This document shows, one piece after another, positions 26,666-36,349 of a DNA stretch of 64,000 nt. The stretch's first letter is position 1, and each line of letters starts with the position of its first letter. Made by a program: the position numbers and the translations under genes. The notes below the pieces were generated by a model. That model saw nothing but the letters and a program-made list of their open reading frames with translations. It made no database searches and was not told the origin of the DNA. This DNA comes from Mangrovibacterium sp041596335 (GTDB lineage Bacteria > Bacteroidota > Bacteroidia > Bacteroidales > Prolixibacteraceae). The stretch is taken from the NCBI RefSeq assembly GCF_041596335.1, contig NZ_JBFHIT010000005.1, positions 62,001-126,000 on the forward strand, given 5' to 3'.

Positions 26666-28603
26666 TTGAAAATCAGTGTGAAAATAAATCAGGTTGTCCT
26701 TTTGGCGGCTTTAGTTCTGCTGTTGACTACGGCAATTGGTCTGGCACAGGCAAAAAAGCACGAGACCTATCCGCTAAAACCAGGTGTAGCAGTTCCTGCA
26801 TCGGAGAACCTGATTTATTCTAAGCTGGTAAATGGCGAACCTGCTATTGATTGGGATCAGCTGGAAGGTTCATTGAAGTTTATTCAGTCGGAATACGACT
26901 GTTCCGATTTTCGATTGGTGAATCTGATCCGCATTTTATACCAATTCGAAAATGAAATTCCCAGTGAATCCAAACAGAAGATTGAAACGGTTTTGTTTGG
27001 GTTTCGATACTGGTGGGATGAGCCCGGAGGCAACAGCATGTGCTATTGGAGCGAAAATCATCAGATTTTATTCGCTTCGGCTGAATACCTGATTGGGCAA
27101 AAATACCCCGATACCATTTTCGGAAACTCCGGTTTTAAAGGAATGGAACATCGCGATAAGGCACGCCAACGGGTTTTAGATTGGCTAAAGATGCGATGGG
27201 ATTACGGATTTTCGGAATTCTACTCAAGTGTTTATTACAAAGAAGATATTGCGGCTCTGCTCAATTTAATCGATTTCTCGGAGGACGAAGAAGTGCGTAT
27301 CAAGAGTGAAATAATTATGGATTTGATTCTTTACGATATCGCTTCGCAAAAATGCAATTCCATGTTTATTTCTGCCAGTGGAAGGGCGTACGAACGAAAT
27401 CGGAAGGGAGGGGAATCGGGTAATTTCGATGGGTTAACCGATTTCTTGTGGGGCAATGCAAGCAATTTGAAATCGGCCATGATGTATGGTTTTAAGAAAA
27501 CCGGGTACCAATTGCCTCCGGTTTTAAAAGCCATTGGCAACGATACAAGTACCGTCATTATTAAACAAAGCAATGGGCTAAACCTGACAGAACTGAAGTC
27601 CGAAGATTTTAAAGGAACCGACAACCGCTCAATGATGATGCAATGGGGAATGGAAGCATTTGTCAACCCCTCGGTGGTGCGGAGTTCACTCAACCATATT
27701 CGTGCAAACCGTATGTTTTCCAATCATTTCTTGAAAGATTTCCGAAAGCTTGATTTTGCCTTAATCAGATGGTTGCACCTTGAACCTTTGCTGATGAAGC
27801 TTCTGAACTTGCAGGCAAAGGGAACGGTCATCCAACGCGGAAATACCTATACCTACAAAACCGCTGATTACAGCATGTATACGGTACAGCACCATCAGCC
27901 GGGCGATTTTGGCAGTCAGCACCACATTTTTGGGGTAAATATCGACGACCATTTTGCGGTGTATCATACCCATCCGGCTGCCTCTAAAGGGGCAAAAACC
28001 GATTCACCCGACTATACCGTAGGATATGGTTACCTGCCGGCATCGGTTCAGGATAAAAACGTGAACCTCTCCATTTACCGGCTACCAAAGCGCAAGGGAT
28101 GGATGGAAAAAGAACTCCTGCAGTTTACCTATGCTTATTTTCCTGTTGAAAAATTCGACTCTGCTCTGGTGGACGGGAATTACGCTTTTGGGCAAAAAGG
28201 TGATACCTATTGTGCCTTTATCGGAAAAAATAATTTCGGGTTCACCGGAAACGATACCAGCGAGTTAATTCAACCGGGCAACCAGGTGTTTTGGGTTACT
28301 TTGGCGGGTTCAAAAAAACAGGATGGCAGCTTTGGATCGTTCATCCGAAAAGTGAAAAGCAGCGAGGTGGTCTTCAATGAAAGGAAAAGCGAGCTGCGTT
28401 TCCGGCTTGGGGACGAGGAGTATCTGTATGCTTTTAACGAAGGCCTGACAAAAAATACTCAGTTGGTAGAGACGAATTACAGGCGCTTCGACTCGCCCTA
28501 CATCGTGGCCGACGCGAAAGCCGAACGTTTGCTGTTCTCGTTTCAGAACGACACTCTTTCGCTTGATTTTGAAAAGCTAAAGAGAAGTTACACTACGCCA
28601 TAG
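26666..28603 (+). CDS. Unassigned secreted protein, possible alpha/alpha-toroid polysaccharide lyase
   Basis: The frame has no ATG near its start; TTG at 26666 or GTG at 26678 must initiate, both giving a clean signal peptide (VVLLAALVLLLTTAIGLAQ). The mature protein (about 620 residues) begins helix-rich, with YWWDEPGGNSMCYWSENHQILFASAEYLIG near residues 114-143, which recalls the Asn/His motif in the central helix of PL5/PL8/PL17-type toroids. It turns beta-rich after about residue 380, with a His cluster (VQHHQPGDFGSQHH, about 410-423). This two-domain plan matches several lyase families, but I recognise none of them. Neighbours are a GH67-like enzyme and a fucosidase-esterase. Confidence 0.5.
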   Translation: MKISVKINQVVLLAALVLLLTTAIGLAQAKKHETYPLKPGVAVPASENLIYSKLVNGEPAIDWDQLEGSLKFIQSEYDCSDFRLVNLIRILYQFENEIPSESKQKIETVLFGFRYWWDEPGGNSMCYWSENHQILFASAEYLIGQKYPDTIFGNSGFKGMEHRDKARQRVLDWLKMRWDYGFSEFYSSVYYKEDIAALLNLIDFSEDEEVRIKSEIIMDLILYDIASQKCNSMFISASGRAYERNRKGGESGNFDGLTDFLWGNASNLKSAMMYGFKKTGYQLPPVLKAIGNDTSTVIIKQSNGLNLTELKSEDFKGTDNRSMMMQWGMEAFVNPSVVRSSLNHIRANRMFSNHFLKDFRKLDFALIRWLHLEPLLMKLLNLQAKGTVIQRGNTYTYKTADYSMYTVQHHQPGDFGSQHHIFGVNIDDHFAVYHTHPAASKGAKTDSPDYTVGYGYLPASVQDKNVNLSIYRLPKRKGWMEKELLQFTYAYFPVEKFDSALVDGNYAFGQKGDTYCAFIGKNNFGFTGNDTSELIQPGNQVFWVTLAGSKKQDGSFGSFIRKVKSSEVVFNERKSELRFRLGDEEYLYAFNEGLTKNTQLVETNYRRFDSPYIVADAKAERLLFSFQNDTLSLDFEKLKRSYTTP

Positions 28604-28707
28604 ATTAGATCGCTCTGTTGCTGGTGAAGGATTCGGTTCATCAGTCGGGGAATGATGATTTAAACAAACAAATTGTACTTTTAAGTAGAAACCTAAAAAA
28701 CAATATA

Positions 28708-30705
28708 ATGAACCAACTTAAGAAACTATTATCGGTCATCCTGTTATTTATTCTCGCGGTAAACACAGGATATTCACAAAAGCCATCCGAGCCCGTAAAA
28801 TTGGATGATAACCAGCGAATGGCCTGGTGGCGCGATGCCGGTTTTGGCATGTTTATCCATTGGGGAGCCTATGCAATTCCTGGTGGCGAACGTAACGGTA
28901 AGGTCTGCGGAGGCGGAGCCGAATGGATCATGGATAAACTGGATTACACCATTGAAGACTACGAAAAAGAAGTGGTTGCAAAGTTTAACCCGGTTCAGTT
29001 TGATGCTGATGCATGGGTGAGCATGGCCAAAAATGCCGGGATGAAATACATTGTGCTAACCTCAAAGCACCACGACGGATTTTGTTTGTGGGACTCAAAA
29101 ATAACCGATTACGATGTGATGGAAGCATCGCCTTTTAAGCGCGACATTGTAAAAGAACTGGCCGAGGCATGTGCAAAGCAGGGAATCCGGTTTTGTTTGT
29201 ATCATTCCATCGTCGACTGGCACCATCCGCAAGCACAAGCGCCGTTGTACCCCAACTATAATGCCGGCCAAAAAGATCAGTCGGTCGTAAATCCGGAGTT
29301 TCCGAAGTATTTCGAAAACTACCTGAAACCTCAGGTAAAAGAATTGCTGACCAACTATGGCGATATTGGCGTGGTTTGGTTCGATGGCGATTGGATTGCC
29401 GATTATACAACCGAAATGGGGAAGGAATTCTACAATTTTATTCGTGAAATTCAACCCAATACCATTGTGAACAATCGCGTTGACAAAGGTCGCATGGGAA
29501 TGGAAGGAATGGACAAAGAAGGAGATTTTGCCGGTGACTTCGGAACACCCGAACAAGAAATCCCGGCAACCGGAATAGATTCGGACTGGGAAGCTTGCAT
29601 GACCATGAATGGATCGTGGGGGTACAAACCATCGGATACAAATTGGAAGAGCAGCGAAATGCTCATTCAACATTTGGTGGATATTGTTTCGAAAGGTGGA
29701 AATTTCTTGCTGAATGTCGGGCCCGATGCGCAAGGACTGTTCCCGGCCGAAAGTGTTGAACGCTTGGCTGCTATTGGCGAATGGACAAAAGCGAACGGCG
29801 AGGCTATCTATGGCGCGAAAGCCAGCCCGTTCGAACGCCCCAAATGGGGCCGCTTCACCAGTAAACGGGGGGTGCTTTTTGCCCATATTTTTGATTGGCC
29901 AACGGATAAACAGATTCAAATTGATAATAGCCTGAAAGTTACAAAGGCTTATTTGTTGGCAGATCCTGACAAGTTGCTCGAAATTAAAGAGTCAGCCCAA
30001 GGTGATTATATTCTGTTGCCGGAAGTTGCTCCGGATACGATCGCGTCGGTTATTAAAATTGAAGTGATTCCGTCGGAAGACTGGGCTAATCTGACAAAAT
30101 ATGGTAAAGCAAACGCCAATTTGCCGGCACCTGCCGCCAACGAAAACCGGGTGGTGTTTATGGGCAACTCAATTACTGAAGGATGGGTAAAGTATCATCC
30201 TGAATTTTTTGATGAGAATCCGTATGTCGGACGCGGAATAAGCGGACAAACGACTGCGCAAATGTTGATTCGCTTTCGTCCCGACGTCATTAACCTGAAA
30301 CCTAAAGTGGTCGTAATTCTTGCCGGAACAAACGATATTGCCGCCAATCGTGGCCAGCAAACCTTGGATCAAATTGCCGGAAATATCTTCTCAATGGCCG
30401 AGTTGGCTAAGGCGAACGGAATAAAAGTGGTGTTGTCGTCAACTCTTCCGGCGTCCAGCTATTCGTGGCGCCCCGCCATTAATCCGGCCGATAAAATTAT
30501 CGAGCTGAATAACATGATCAAATCGTATGCAGAAAAGAACGACATCGTTTATCTGGACTACTATTCGGCGATGGTGAACGACAGCAAAGGGCTGATCAAA
30601 GAGTATGGTCGCGATAGCGTTCACCCAAATGTTGAAGGTTATAACGTGATGGAAACGTTAGTGAAAAAAGCCATTGAAAAGGCGCTGCAACAAACCGAAA
30701 AATAA
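28708..30705 (+). CDS. GH29 alpha-L-fucosidase fused to an SGNH (GDSL) esterase
   Basis: The ATG at 28708 starts a normal signal peptide (VNTGYSQ) and is chosen over a longer frame opening at 28618; 665 residues. The N-terminal half is a GH29 barrel: FGMFIHWGAYAIPGG (about 48-62), KYIVLTSKHHDGFCLWDS and the nucleophile Asp226 in VVWFDGDW. From about residue 480 a second catalytic domain follows: block I FMGNSITEG with Ser488, GTND, and a DSVHPN end block with Asp636 and His639, the SGNH/GDSL esterase signature. The fusion suggests paired removal of an ester group and alpha-linked L-fucose from the same glycan. Both halves have complete catalytic motifs. Confidence 0.92.
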   Translation: MNQLKKLLSVILLFILAVNTGYSQKPSEPVKLDDNQRMAWWRDAGFGMFIHWGAYAIPGGERNGKVCGGGAEWIMDKLDYTIEDYEKEVVAKFNPVQFDADAWVSMAKNAGMKYIVLTSKHHDGFCLWDSKITDYDVMEASPFKRDIVKELAEACAKQGIRFCLYHSIVDWHHPQAQAPLYPNYNAGQKDQSVVNPEFPKYFENYLKPQVKELLTNYGDIGVVWFDGDWIADYTTEMGKEFYNFIREIQPNTIVNNRVDKGRMGMEGMDKEGDFAGDFGTPEQEIPATGIDSDWEACMTMNGSWGYKPSDTNWKSSEMLIQHLVDIVSKGGNFLLNVGPDAQGLFPAESVERLAAIGEWTKANGEAIYGAKASPFERPKWGRFTSKRGVLFAHIFDWPTDKQIQIDNSLKVTKAYLLADPDKLLEIKESAQGDYILLPEVAPDTIASVIKIEVIPSEDWANLTKYGKANANLPAPAANENRVVFMGNSITEGWVKYHPEFFDENPYVGRGISGQTTAQMLIRFRPDVINLKPKVVVILAGTNDIAANRGQQTLDQIAGNIFSMAELAKANGIKVVLSSTLPASSYSWRPAINPADKIIELNNMIKSYAEKNDIVYLDYYSAMVNDSKGLIKEYGRDSVHPNVEGYNVMETLVKKAIEKALQQTEK

Positions 30706-30711
30706 ATTCGA

Positions 30712-33504
30712 ATGATTAAATATACCTACCTATTTTTAACTGTTTTGTTTTGCTTTTCGTGCGGCGTACATGCCCAAAAAAACTCAACAGGCGATCGGGG
30801 AAATCACCCGCGCATCTACGGAACCAGTGAGATGCAAGCAGAATTTGCTGCGACTACCGACCAGGTTGAATGGAAAAAGCAGATAGTTGAAAAGAAAAAA
30901 GAAACGATTGATAAATATATCGATCTCTGTGCGTCGGATCCGGAATGGTTGGTTTCCCGCTTGCAAATGAATTGGAACACAAAGCATGATAGAGTGTTTC
31001 TGAAAGGTGGCAAGTTCTCCCATTCCGAAGGTGAAGCGCCTGTTCCTACCGTTCGTTTTTCGGGTACCCGCGATTGGGCAAGCAACTACGCGTCGCCTTC
31101 GCTCGAAGATATTCAACCGTATTTTGATGACCCGCGCGGAATGTACCTGAAAAACCGTAAAACCAATGAAATGGAATGGGTGCACCCCTCAGAAACCGGA
31201 CATATTATCGAAGGAATCAATGCCCGGATAATGGGGCTGGTTGAGGATGCTGCCTTTTTGTACTGGCTGACGGGCGACACCAAATATGCCGATTTTGCCT
31301 TCCCGGTTTACGATACTTACATGAAAGGAATGTACTATCGCGAGGCTCCTGTTGATCTCGAGAATTCAAGTCAGCAAAATATCTCTGGCCTTGCGACCTT
31401 CGAAGTCATTCACGAGCAAATTGTCACTGAACTTGCCGTGAGCTACGATTTCCTGTTCAACTATTTGACCGACAAAGGGTATGATTTGGACATGTCGGCA
31501 GCTGTTTTTCAAAAATGGGGCGACCAGATTATCAAAAACGGGATTCCGGATAACAACTGGAACTTTTTTCAAGCTCGTTTCCTAACTTATATTGCGCTGG
31601 CACTCGACGATAACTCTTATTACGAGAATGGAAAAGGCCAGCAATATTACCTCGACCACACATTTACTGTTTCTACCGACCGCCAAATTGCCCTGAAAGA
31701 GGCGATTCTTAATTACGACCAGCAGAACGGAATGTGGCCCGAATGTGCTTCGTATTCAATGCATGTAACTTCAACTTTGCTTGAAATTCTAACGGTGCTC
31801 GATAATGTCACTAATGTGAACGAGTTCGAAAATTTCCCGATTGTTGAGAAAGCTACGTTAGCTGCTTTTCAATATTTATTTCCCAATGGATATGTGGTTG
31901 GTTTTGGCGATTCGCGCCACCTGACGATCCCTGCGGAGAGTTTCGAATTTTTGATTGCAAACTACCGGAAGTACGGAAAGAAGGAACAGGAAAAGCAAAT
32001 TACAGCCTTGTATAATCCGGGCGAAAAAACCAGAGGGAAGGATTTATTTGAACTGTTTTTTTATGTCGATGAGCTGGTTCAGCCCGGCGAAATAAAAACC
32101 GACGAACTGATTGCGAACTTAACGTCGCCAACTTTTTATGCGCCCAATGTGAGTTGGTTCATGCAGCGAATGGGAACCGGGTCGGACGCTACAGTGGTTT
32201 CAACTGTTGGGGGTTTCGGAAATCATGCCCATGCAAATGGTGTTGCTTTGGAACTGTATGCCAACAATTATGTGCTTGCACCCGAAATGGGCAAAGGCCC
32301 CAGTTACTGGCACGAAGATCACCGGAACTATTACTCGCGTTATCCGGCACACAATACGGTTGTGGTCGACGGAATTTCCGACAGCGAGGCCATGCGCGTG
32401 GAGCATCCGTTTACATTGGACAATCATTTCCCGGAGTCGGGCGACCGTAATAACGTTTTCAGGCAGGTAACGTTTTCAAAGGTTTCGTTTGTCGAACCAA
32501 CCACACTGGCCAACCAACAACGCTTAACGGCAATTATAAACAGTGAATCAGGGAAAGCATATGTGTTCGATGTGTTTCGTTCCGAAAGGCCGGGAAGAGA
32601 AGAGCAAAAGCACGAATACTTTTTCCATAGCCTCGGACAATCGCTGAACTTCTTTTATGAAGATGGCAGGCCGCTTTCGCTAAAACCGTCAGCACAATTA
32701 AACACTGCCGGCAATTTAAAAGCTTACGACTATTTTACCGACGAAAAGTCGTTCGCCTCCACCGAAAATGTAAACGCTCAATTTAAACTCGAAAGTAAAG
32801 GAAATGCTGCCAGTTTGATGAATGTGTGGATCAAAGGGGGAGAGAACCGCCACTATTTTTCGGTGAACGGACCAAAGTCGAACGCGATTGAGAAAGGAAC
32901 GGCTCCCGTAGAAATGCTTGATGCAAAAGTCCCGACAATGGTTATCCGCAAAAACGGGGAGGCCTGGAACAATCCTTTTGTTGCCGTTTACAATCCGGTG
33001 CTGGAAGGAGAAAAGCAAGTGATTTCGATGGTTGCTTATCCCAAACTTGTTTCTAATCCGTCAGCACAGCTTGTTCGGGTTACTCACGAGAAAGAAAGCA
33101 CGGTTGATTTTATCGTGGCTACATCATCGGAGAACGACATTGTGAAAACCGACGATTTTTATCAAAAAGGACTATTGAGCATTACCCGTGAAAACGCGAG
33201 TGACCCTGAATTTATTTTTGCAGCCGGTGTGACTCGTTACTCGCGGAATGGTTGGGAGTTTCTCAGCGTTCGAGAGCCCGTTACCCTATCGATCGAAAAG
33301 TGTGATCGTGGGTTCGAAATTCAAAACGATGAGGCTGTTTTAATTGGAATGCCTGAAACGATTAATCCCGATTTTGTGGAATTATATGCTGATGGTAAAC
33401 TCATTGAAACTCGTAAAGGAGTTAGAAACCGGAACAATCCGGATCGGGTGGACTTTCGATTTGAGAAGCCTTTTGAAAGAGCCGTAATTGTATTGAAAAA
33501 ATAA
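30712..33504 (+). CDS. Heparinase II/III-type polysaccharide lyase, copy 2
   Basis: A 930-residue exported paralogue of the lyase at 12461; it starts 6 bases after the GH29 stop. Shared landmarks include SRLQM, EGEAPVPTVRFSGTRD and DDPRGMYL in the N-terminal toroid. Candidate catalytic residues are Tyr348 (ECASYSMHVT), His505/His507 (GNHAHANG) and His547 (YPAHNTVVVDG). The 42-residue His507-region to His547 geometry is the same as in copy 1. The position after GNHAHANG where copy 1 has GADPGKG reads APEMGKG here, a change near the expected metal site that may alter specificity. Together the two copies may cut different uronate linkages in the same polymer. Confidence 0.86.
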   Translation: MIKYTYLFLTVLFCFSCGVHAQKNSTGDRGNHPRIYGTSEMQAEFAATTDQVEWKKQIVEKKKETIDKYIDLCASDPEWLVSRLQMNWNTKHDRVFLKGGKFSHSEGEAPVPTVRFSGTRDWASNYASPSLEDIQPYFDDPRGMYLKNRKTNEMEWVHPSETGHIIEGINARIMGLVEDAAFLYWLTGDTKYADFAFPVYDTYMKGMYYREAPVDLENSSQQNISGLATFEVIHEQIVTELAVSYDFLFNYLTDKGYDLDMSAAVFQKWGDQIIKNGIPDNNWNFFQARFLTYIALALDDNSYYENGKGQQYYLDHTFTVSTDRQIALKEAILNYDQQNGMWPECASYSMHVTSTLLEILTVLDNVTNVNEFENFPIVEKATLAAFQYLFPNGYVVGFGDSRHLTIPAESFEFLIANYRKYGKKEQEKQITALYNPGEKTRGKDLFELFFYVDELVQPGEIKTDELIANLTSPTFYAPNVSWFMQRMGTGSDATVVSTVGGFGNHAHANGVALELYANNYVLAPEMGKGPSYWHEDHRNYYSRYPAHNTVVVDGISDSEAMRVEHPFTLDNHFPESGDRNNVFRQVTFSKVSFVEPTTLANQQRLTAIINSESGKAYVFDVFRSERPGREEQKHEYFFHSLGQSLNFFYEDGRPLSLKPSAQLNTAGNLKAYDYFTDEKSFASTENVNAQFKLESKGNAASLMNVWIKGGENRHYFSVNGPKSNAIEKGTAPVEMLDAKVPTMVIRKNGEAWNNPFVAVYNPVLEGEKQVISMVAYPKLVSNPSAQLVRVTHEKESTVDFIVATSSENDIVKTDDFYQKGLLSITRENASDPEFIFAAGVTRYSRNGWEFLSVREPVTLSIEKCDRGFEIQNDEAVLIGMPETINPDFVELYADGKLIETRKGVRNRNNPDRVDFRFEKPFERAVIVLKK

Positions 33505-33509
33505 ACGAT

Positions 33510-35951
33510 ATGCATAGTTCAAACCAAAGAATATTGAAACGTCGCCTGAGTCAACTGGCTGTTATCGCCATAATTCTGACCGCTAGTTCAGGCATGAAAA
33601 GCAAGAATGATTCGATCTACAAGAATGGGTGGATCGATTTTAATAAAAATGGTGTGAAGGATGTTTTTGAAGATCCAACACAGAAGGTGGACGATCGGGT
33701 GAATAATCTGATTTCGCTGATGAATGTGGATGAGAAAACCTGTCAGCTGACAACTCTCTACGGATATTCGCGGGTGTTGGAGGATGAAATGCCCAACGAA
33801 AAATGGAAGAGCCGCGTCTGGAAAGACGGTATCGGTAATATTGATGAACACCTGAATACGATCGCCGGTCGCGCTTCAACCGATACTGAATTTGCTTACC
33901 CGTACAGTAAACACGCCGAAGCGATTAATACCGTACAAAAGTGGTTTGTCGAAGAAACCCGAATGGGTATTCCGGTTGATTTTACCAATGAGGGCATTCA
34001 TGGGTTGTGTCATAAAAAAGCCACACCGCTGCCGGCTCCAATTGGGATTGGATCAACCTGGAACACCGATTTAGTGCGCCAGGCCGGAGAGATGGTCGGA
34101 CGAGAAGCCAAAGCGTTGGGCTACACCAATGTTTACGCGCCGATATTGGATGTGGCAACCGACCAGCGCTGGGGGCGTGTTTTGGAGTGTTACGGGGAAG
34201 AACCCTATCACATTGCCGAAATGGGGAAACAGATGACGCTGGGTATTCAATCCCAAGGTGTGGCTTCAACCATAAAACATTTCGCGGTTTACAGCATCCC
34301 CAAAGGAGCTCGCGATGGCGATGCCCGTACCGATCCGCATGTAGCACCGCGCGAAATGCATCAGCTATACATGTATCCGTTCCGACGGGTAATTCAGGAG
34401 GCCAATCCAATGGGCGTTATGAGTAGTTACAACGACTACGACGGTGTTCCGGTTACTTCGAGCTACTATTTTTTAACCGAACTGTTGCGGCAACAATATG
34501 GATTTAAGGGCTATGTGGTTTCCGACAGCGAAGCCGTTGAGTATGTGTCAGAGAAACACCATGTGGCTGCCGACTACAAAGAGGCTGTGCGGCAGGTGAT
34601 TGAAGCCGGATTGAATGTGCGGACAACTTTTCGCACACCCGAATCGTTTATCGAGCCGTTGCGCGAATTGGTTCACGAGGGAAAACTGTCGATGAAAACG
34701 CTTGACTCGCGCGTTGCCGATGTGTTGAGGGTGAAATTTGAACTGGGCTTGTTCGATCAGCCTTATGTTGAAAATACAGCTGCGGCCGACCAATTGGTAC
34801 ATACCGATGCTGATGCGGCTTTGTCGAAAAAAATCAATCAGCAATCGCTGGTATTGCTGAAAAACGAAAACAATCTCCTTCCCTTAGAGATTGAGAAGAT
34901 GCAGAAAATATTGGTTACAGGCCCCTTGGCCGACGAACTCAATTATACTTTTAGCAGGTATGGTCCGGCCGATAACCCGTCGACTTCGGTGTATCAGGGA
35001 ATCAAAAATTATGTCGGTGACAAGGCACAGGTCGTTTACGAAAAAGGGTGCGATGTTGTTGATCCCGATTGGCCTGGAAGTGAGATTATTCCGGTGCCAC
35101 TTTCCGATAACGAGCAAGCCGATATTGCTGCTGCTGTTGAAAAAGCCAAACAATCGGATGTAATTATTGCGGTGGTTGGCGAAGATGAAGAACGGGTTGG
35201 CGAAACTAAATCGCGCACCAGCTTGGGCTTGCCCGGAAGGCAGTTTCAGCTGTTGCAAGCCTTGCATGCCACCGGAAAACCGGTTGTGCTGGTGCTGATT
35301 AACGGACAACCACTGACGATTAACTGGGAGAACAAATTCATACCGGCAATCCTGGAAGCTTGGTTTCCAAGTACGGATGGCGGAACTGTGATTGCTGAAA
35401 CGCTTTTTGGCGCGTATAATCCGGGTGGAAAACTTTCGGTAACTTTCCCCAAAGCGGTTGGCCAAATTCCTTTAAACTTCCCCTTTAAACCGGGATCCCA
35501 AGCCGGACAACCGGGCGAAGGACCAAATGGCTACGGAAATACGCGGGTAATTGGTCCGCTCTATCCGTTTGGCTACGGACTTAGTTATACAACCTTTGAG
35601 TACAGCAACCTCGCGCTGAGTGATACCGTGATCTATTCGCAGGATGATGTGCTTGTAACGTTTAACGTCACGAATACCGGCAAGCGGGAAGGCGACGAAA
35701 TTGTTCAGCTTTATCTAAAGGATGAGGTAAGCAGTGTAACGACCTACGAATCGCAGTTGCGGGGCTTCGAACGGGTGCATTTAAAACCGGGCGAAACAAA
35801 AACGCTTTCGTTTACACTGCATCCCGACGATTTAAAACTGCTGGATGAAAATATGAACTGGACGGTGGAACCGGGAAGTTTTAAAGTGATGGTTGGAAGC
35901 TCGTCTGTTGACATTCATTTAAGTGTCGGATTCGAAGTAAAACGAAATTAA
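33510..35951 (+). CDS. GH3-family beta-glycosidase
   Basis: An 813-residue exported enzyme with GH3 N-terminal barrel, C-terminal alpha/beta sandwich (NQQSLVLLKNENNLLPL, about 450) and a fibronectin III-like end domain (EGDEIVQLYLKD, LRGFERVHLKPGE). The nucleophile is Asp339 in GYVVSDSEAVEY; KHFAVYS lies upstream. Just after the signal segment, WIDFNKNGVKDVFEDP resembles a Ca2+-binding DxNxNG loop. The family includes beta-glucosidases, beta-xylosidases and exo-enzymes; it probably finishes beta-linked oligosaccharides in the periplasm. Last gene of the enzyme block, starting 5 bases after lyase copy 2. Confidence 0.92.
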   Translation: MHSSNQRILKRRLSQLAVIAIILTASSGMKSKNDSIYKNGWIDFNKNGVKDVFEDPTQKVDDRVNNLISLMNVDEKTCQLTTLYGYSRVLEDEMPNEKWKSRVWKDGIGNIDEHLNTIAGRASTDTEFAYPYSKHAEAINTVQKWFVEETRMGIPVDFTNEGIHGLCHKKATPLPAPIGIGSTWNTDLVRQAGEMVGREAKALGYTNVYAPILDVATDQRWGRVLECYGEEPYHIAEMGKQMTLGIQSQGVASTIKHFAVYSIPKGARDGDARTDPHVAPREMHQLYMYPFRRVIQEANPMGVMSSYNDYDGVPVTSSYYFLTELLRQQYGFKGYVVSDSEAVEYVSEKHHVAADYKEAVRQVIEAGLNVRTTFRTPESFIEPLRELVHEGKLSMKTLDSRVADVLRVKFELGLFDQPYVENTAAADQLVHTDADAALSKKINQQSLVLLKNENNLLPLEIEKMQKILVTGPLADELNYTFSRYGPADNPSTSVYQGIKNYVGDKAQVVYEKGCDVVDPDWPGSEIIPVPLSDNEQADIAAAVEKAKQSDVIIAVVGEDEERVGETKSRTSLGLPGRQFQLLQALHATGKPVVLVLINGQPLTINWENKFIPAILEAWFPSTDGGTVIAETLFGAYNPGGKLSVTFPKAVGQIPLNFPFKPGSQAGQPGEGPNGYGNTRVIGPLYPFGYGLSYTTFEYSNLALSDTVIYSQDDVLVTFNVTNTGKREGDEIVQLYLKDEVSSVTTYESQLRGFERVHLKPGETKTLSFTLHPDDLKLLDENMNWTVEPGSFKVMVGSSSVDIHLSVGFEVKRN

Positions 35952-36146
35952 TGTCGATGCAGATGGCCGGTTAGTTGGTTGTTGCAGCCAGGTGCAGTTT
36001 GAGGCCGGATGTTGCGAATAAGGTCGGTTTGAAGCTCGGATTGATTCTCGTCAAGCGATTCAACCGGTCTCATTTTATTCTCTAACGGAAATTTTCACGT
36101 GCGATTCACCTGAATTGTTTGTATTTTCGGGCAAAAATTGACGCGA

Positions 36147-36347
36147 ATGGACGGACGGAAACGATCGAATATTAAAATTGAAAGCCATGTTGAGATTGTA
36201 CAAAAACAAGATCAGCGCTCCGGTGAATTAACCGAGGGCTATGTGGCACAAATCCTGACGAAGTCGCCCAACCACCCGCATGGCATTAAAGTTAGGCTCG
36301 AAACAGGAGAGGTTGGCCGGGTGCAAACTATTTTGGCTGACGACTAA
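36147..36347 (+). CDS. ywbE: YwbE-family small protein (DUF2196)
   Basis: A 66-residue protein from the ATG at 36147; an upstream in-frame TTG at 36138 is less likely. The motif KQDQRSGELTEGYVAQILT followed by NHPHGIKVRLETGEVGRVQ is the conserved core of the YwbE (DUF2196) family, whose function is not established. It ends 2 bases before the MOSC-domain gene, so the two probably form a small operon. It is not part of the glycan enzyme block, which ends 195 bases upstream. Confidence 0.88.
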   Translation: MDGRKRSNIKIESHVEIVQKQDQRSGELTEGYVAQILTKSPNHPHGIKVRLETGEVGRVQTILADD

Positions 36348-36349
36348 AT

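Noticed and set aside
29095..29919. Antisense frame of 274 codons opposite the GH29 gene
   Set aside because: The plus strand carries catalytic motifs of GH29; the antisense translation shows none.
34884..35465. Antisense frame of 193 codons opposite GH3
   Set aside because: Fully covered by the GH3 sandwich domain, no domain of its own.
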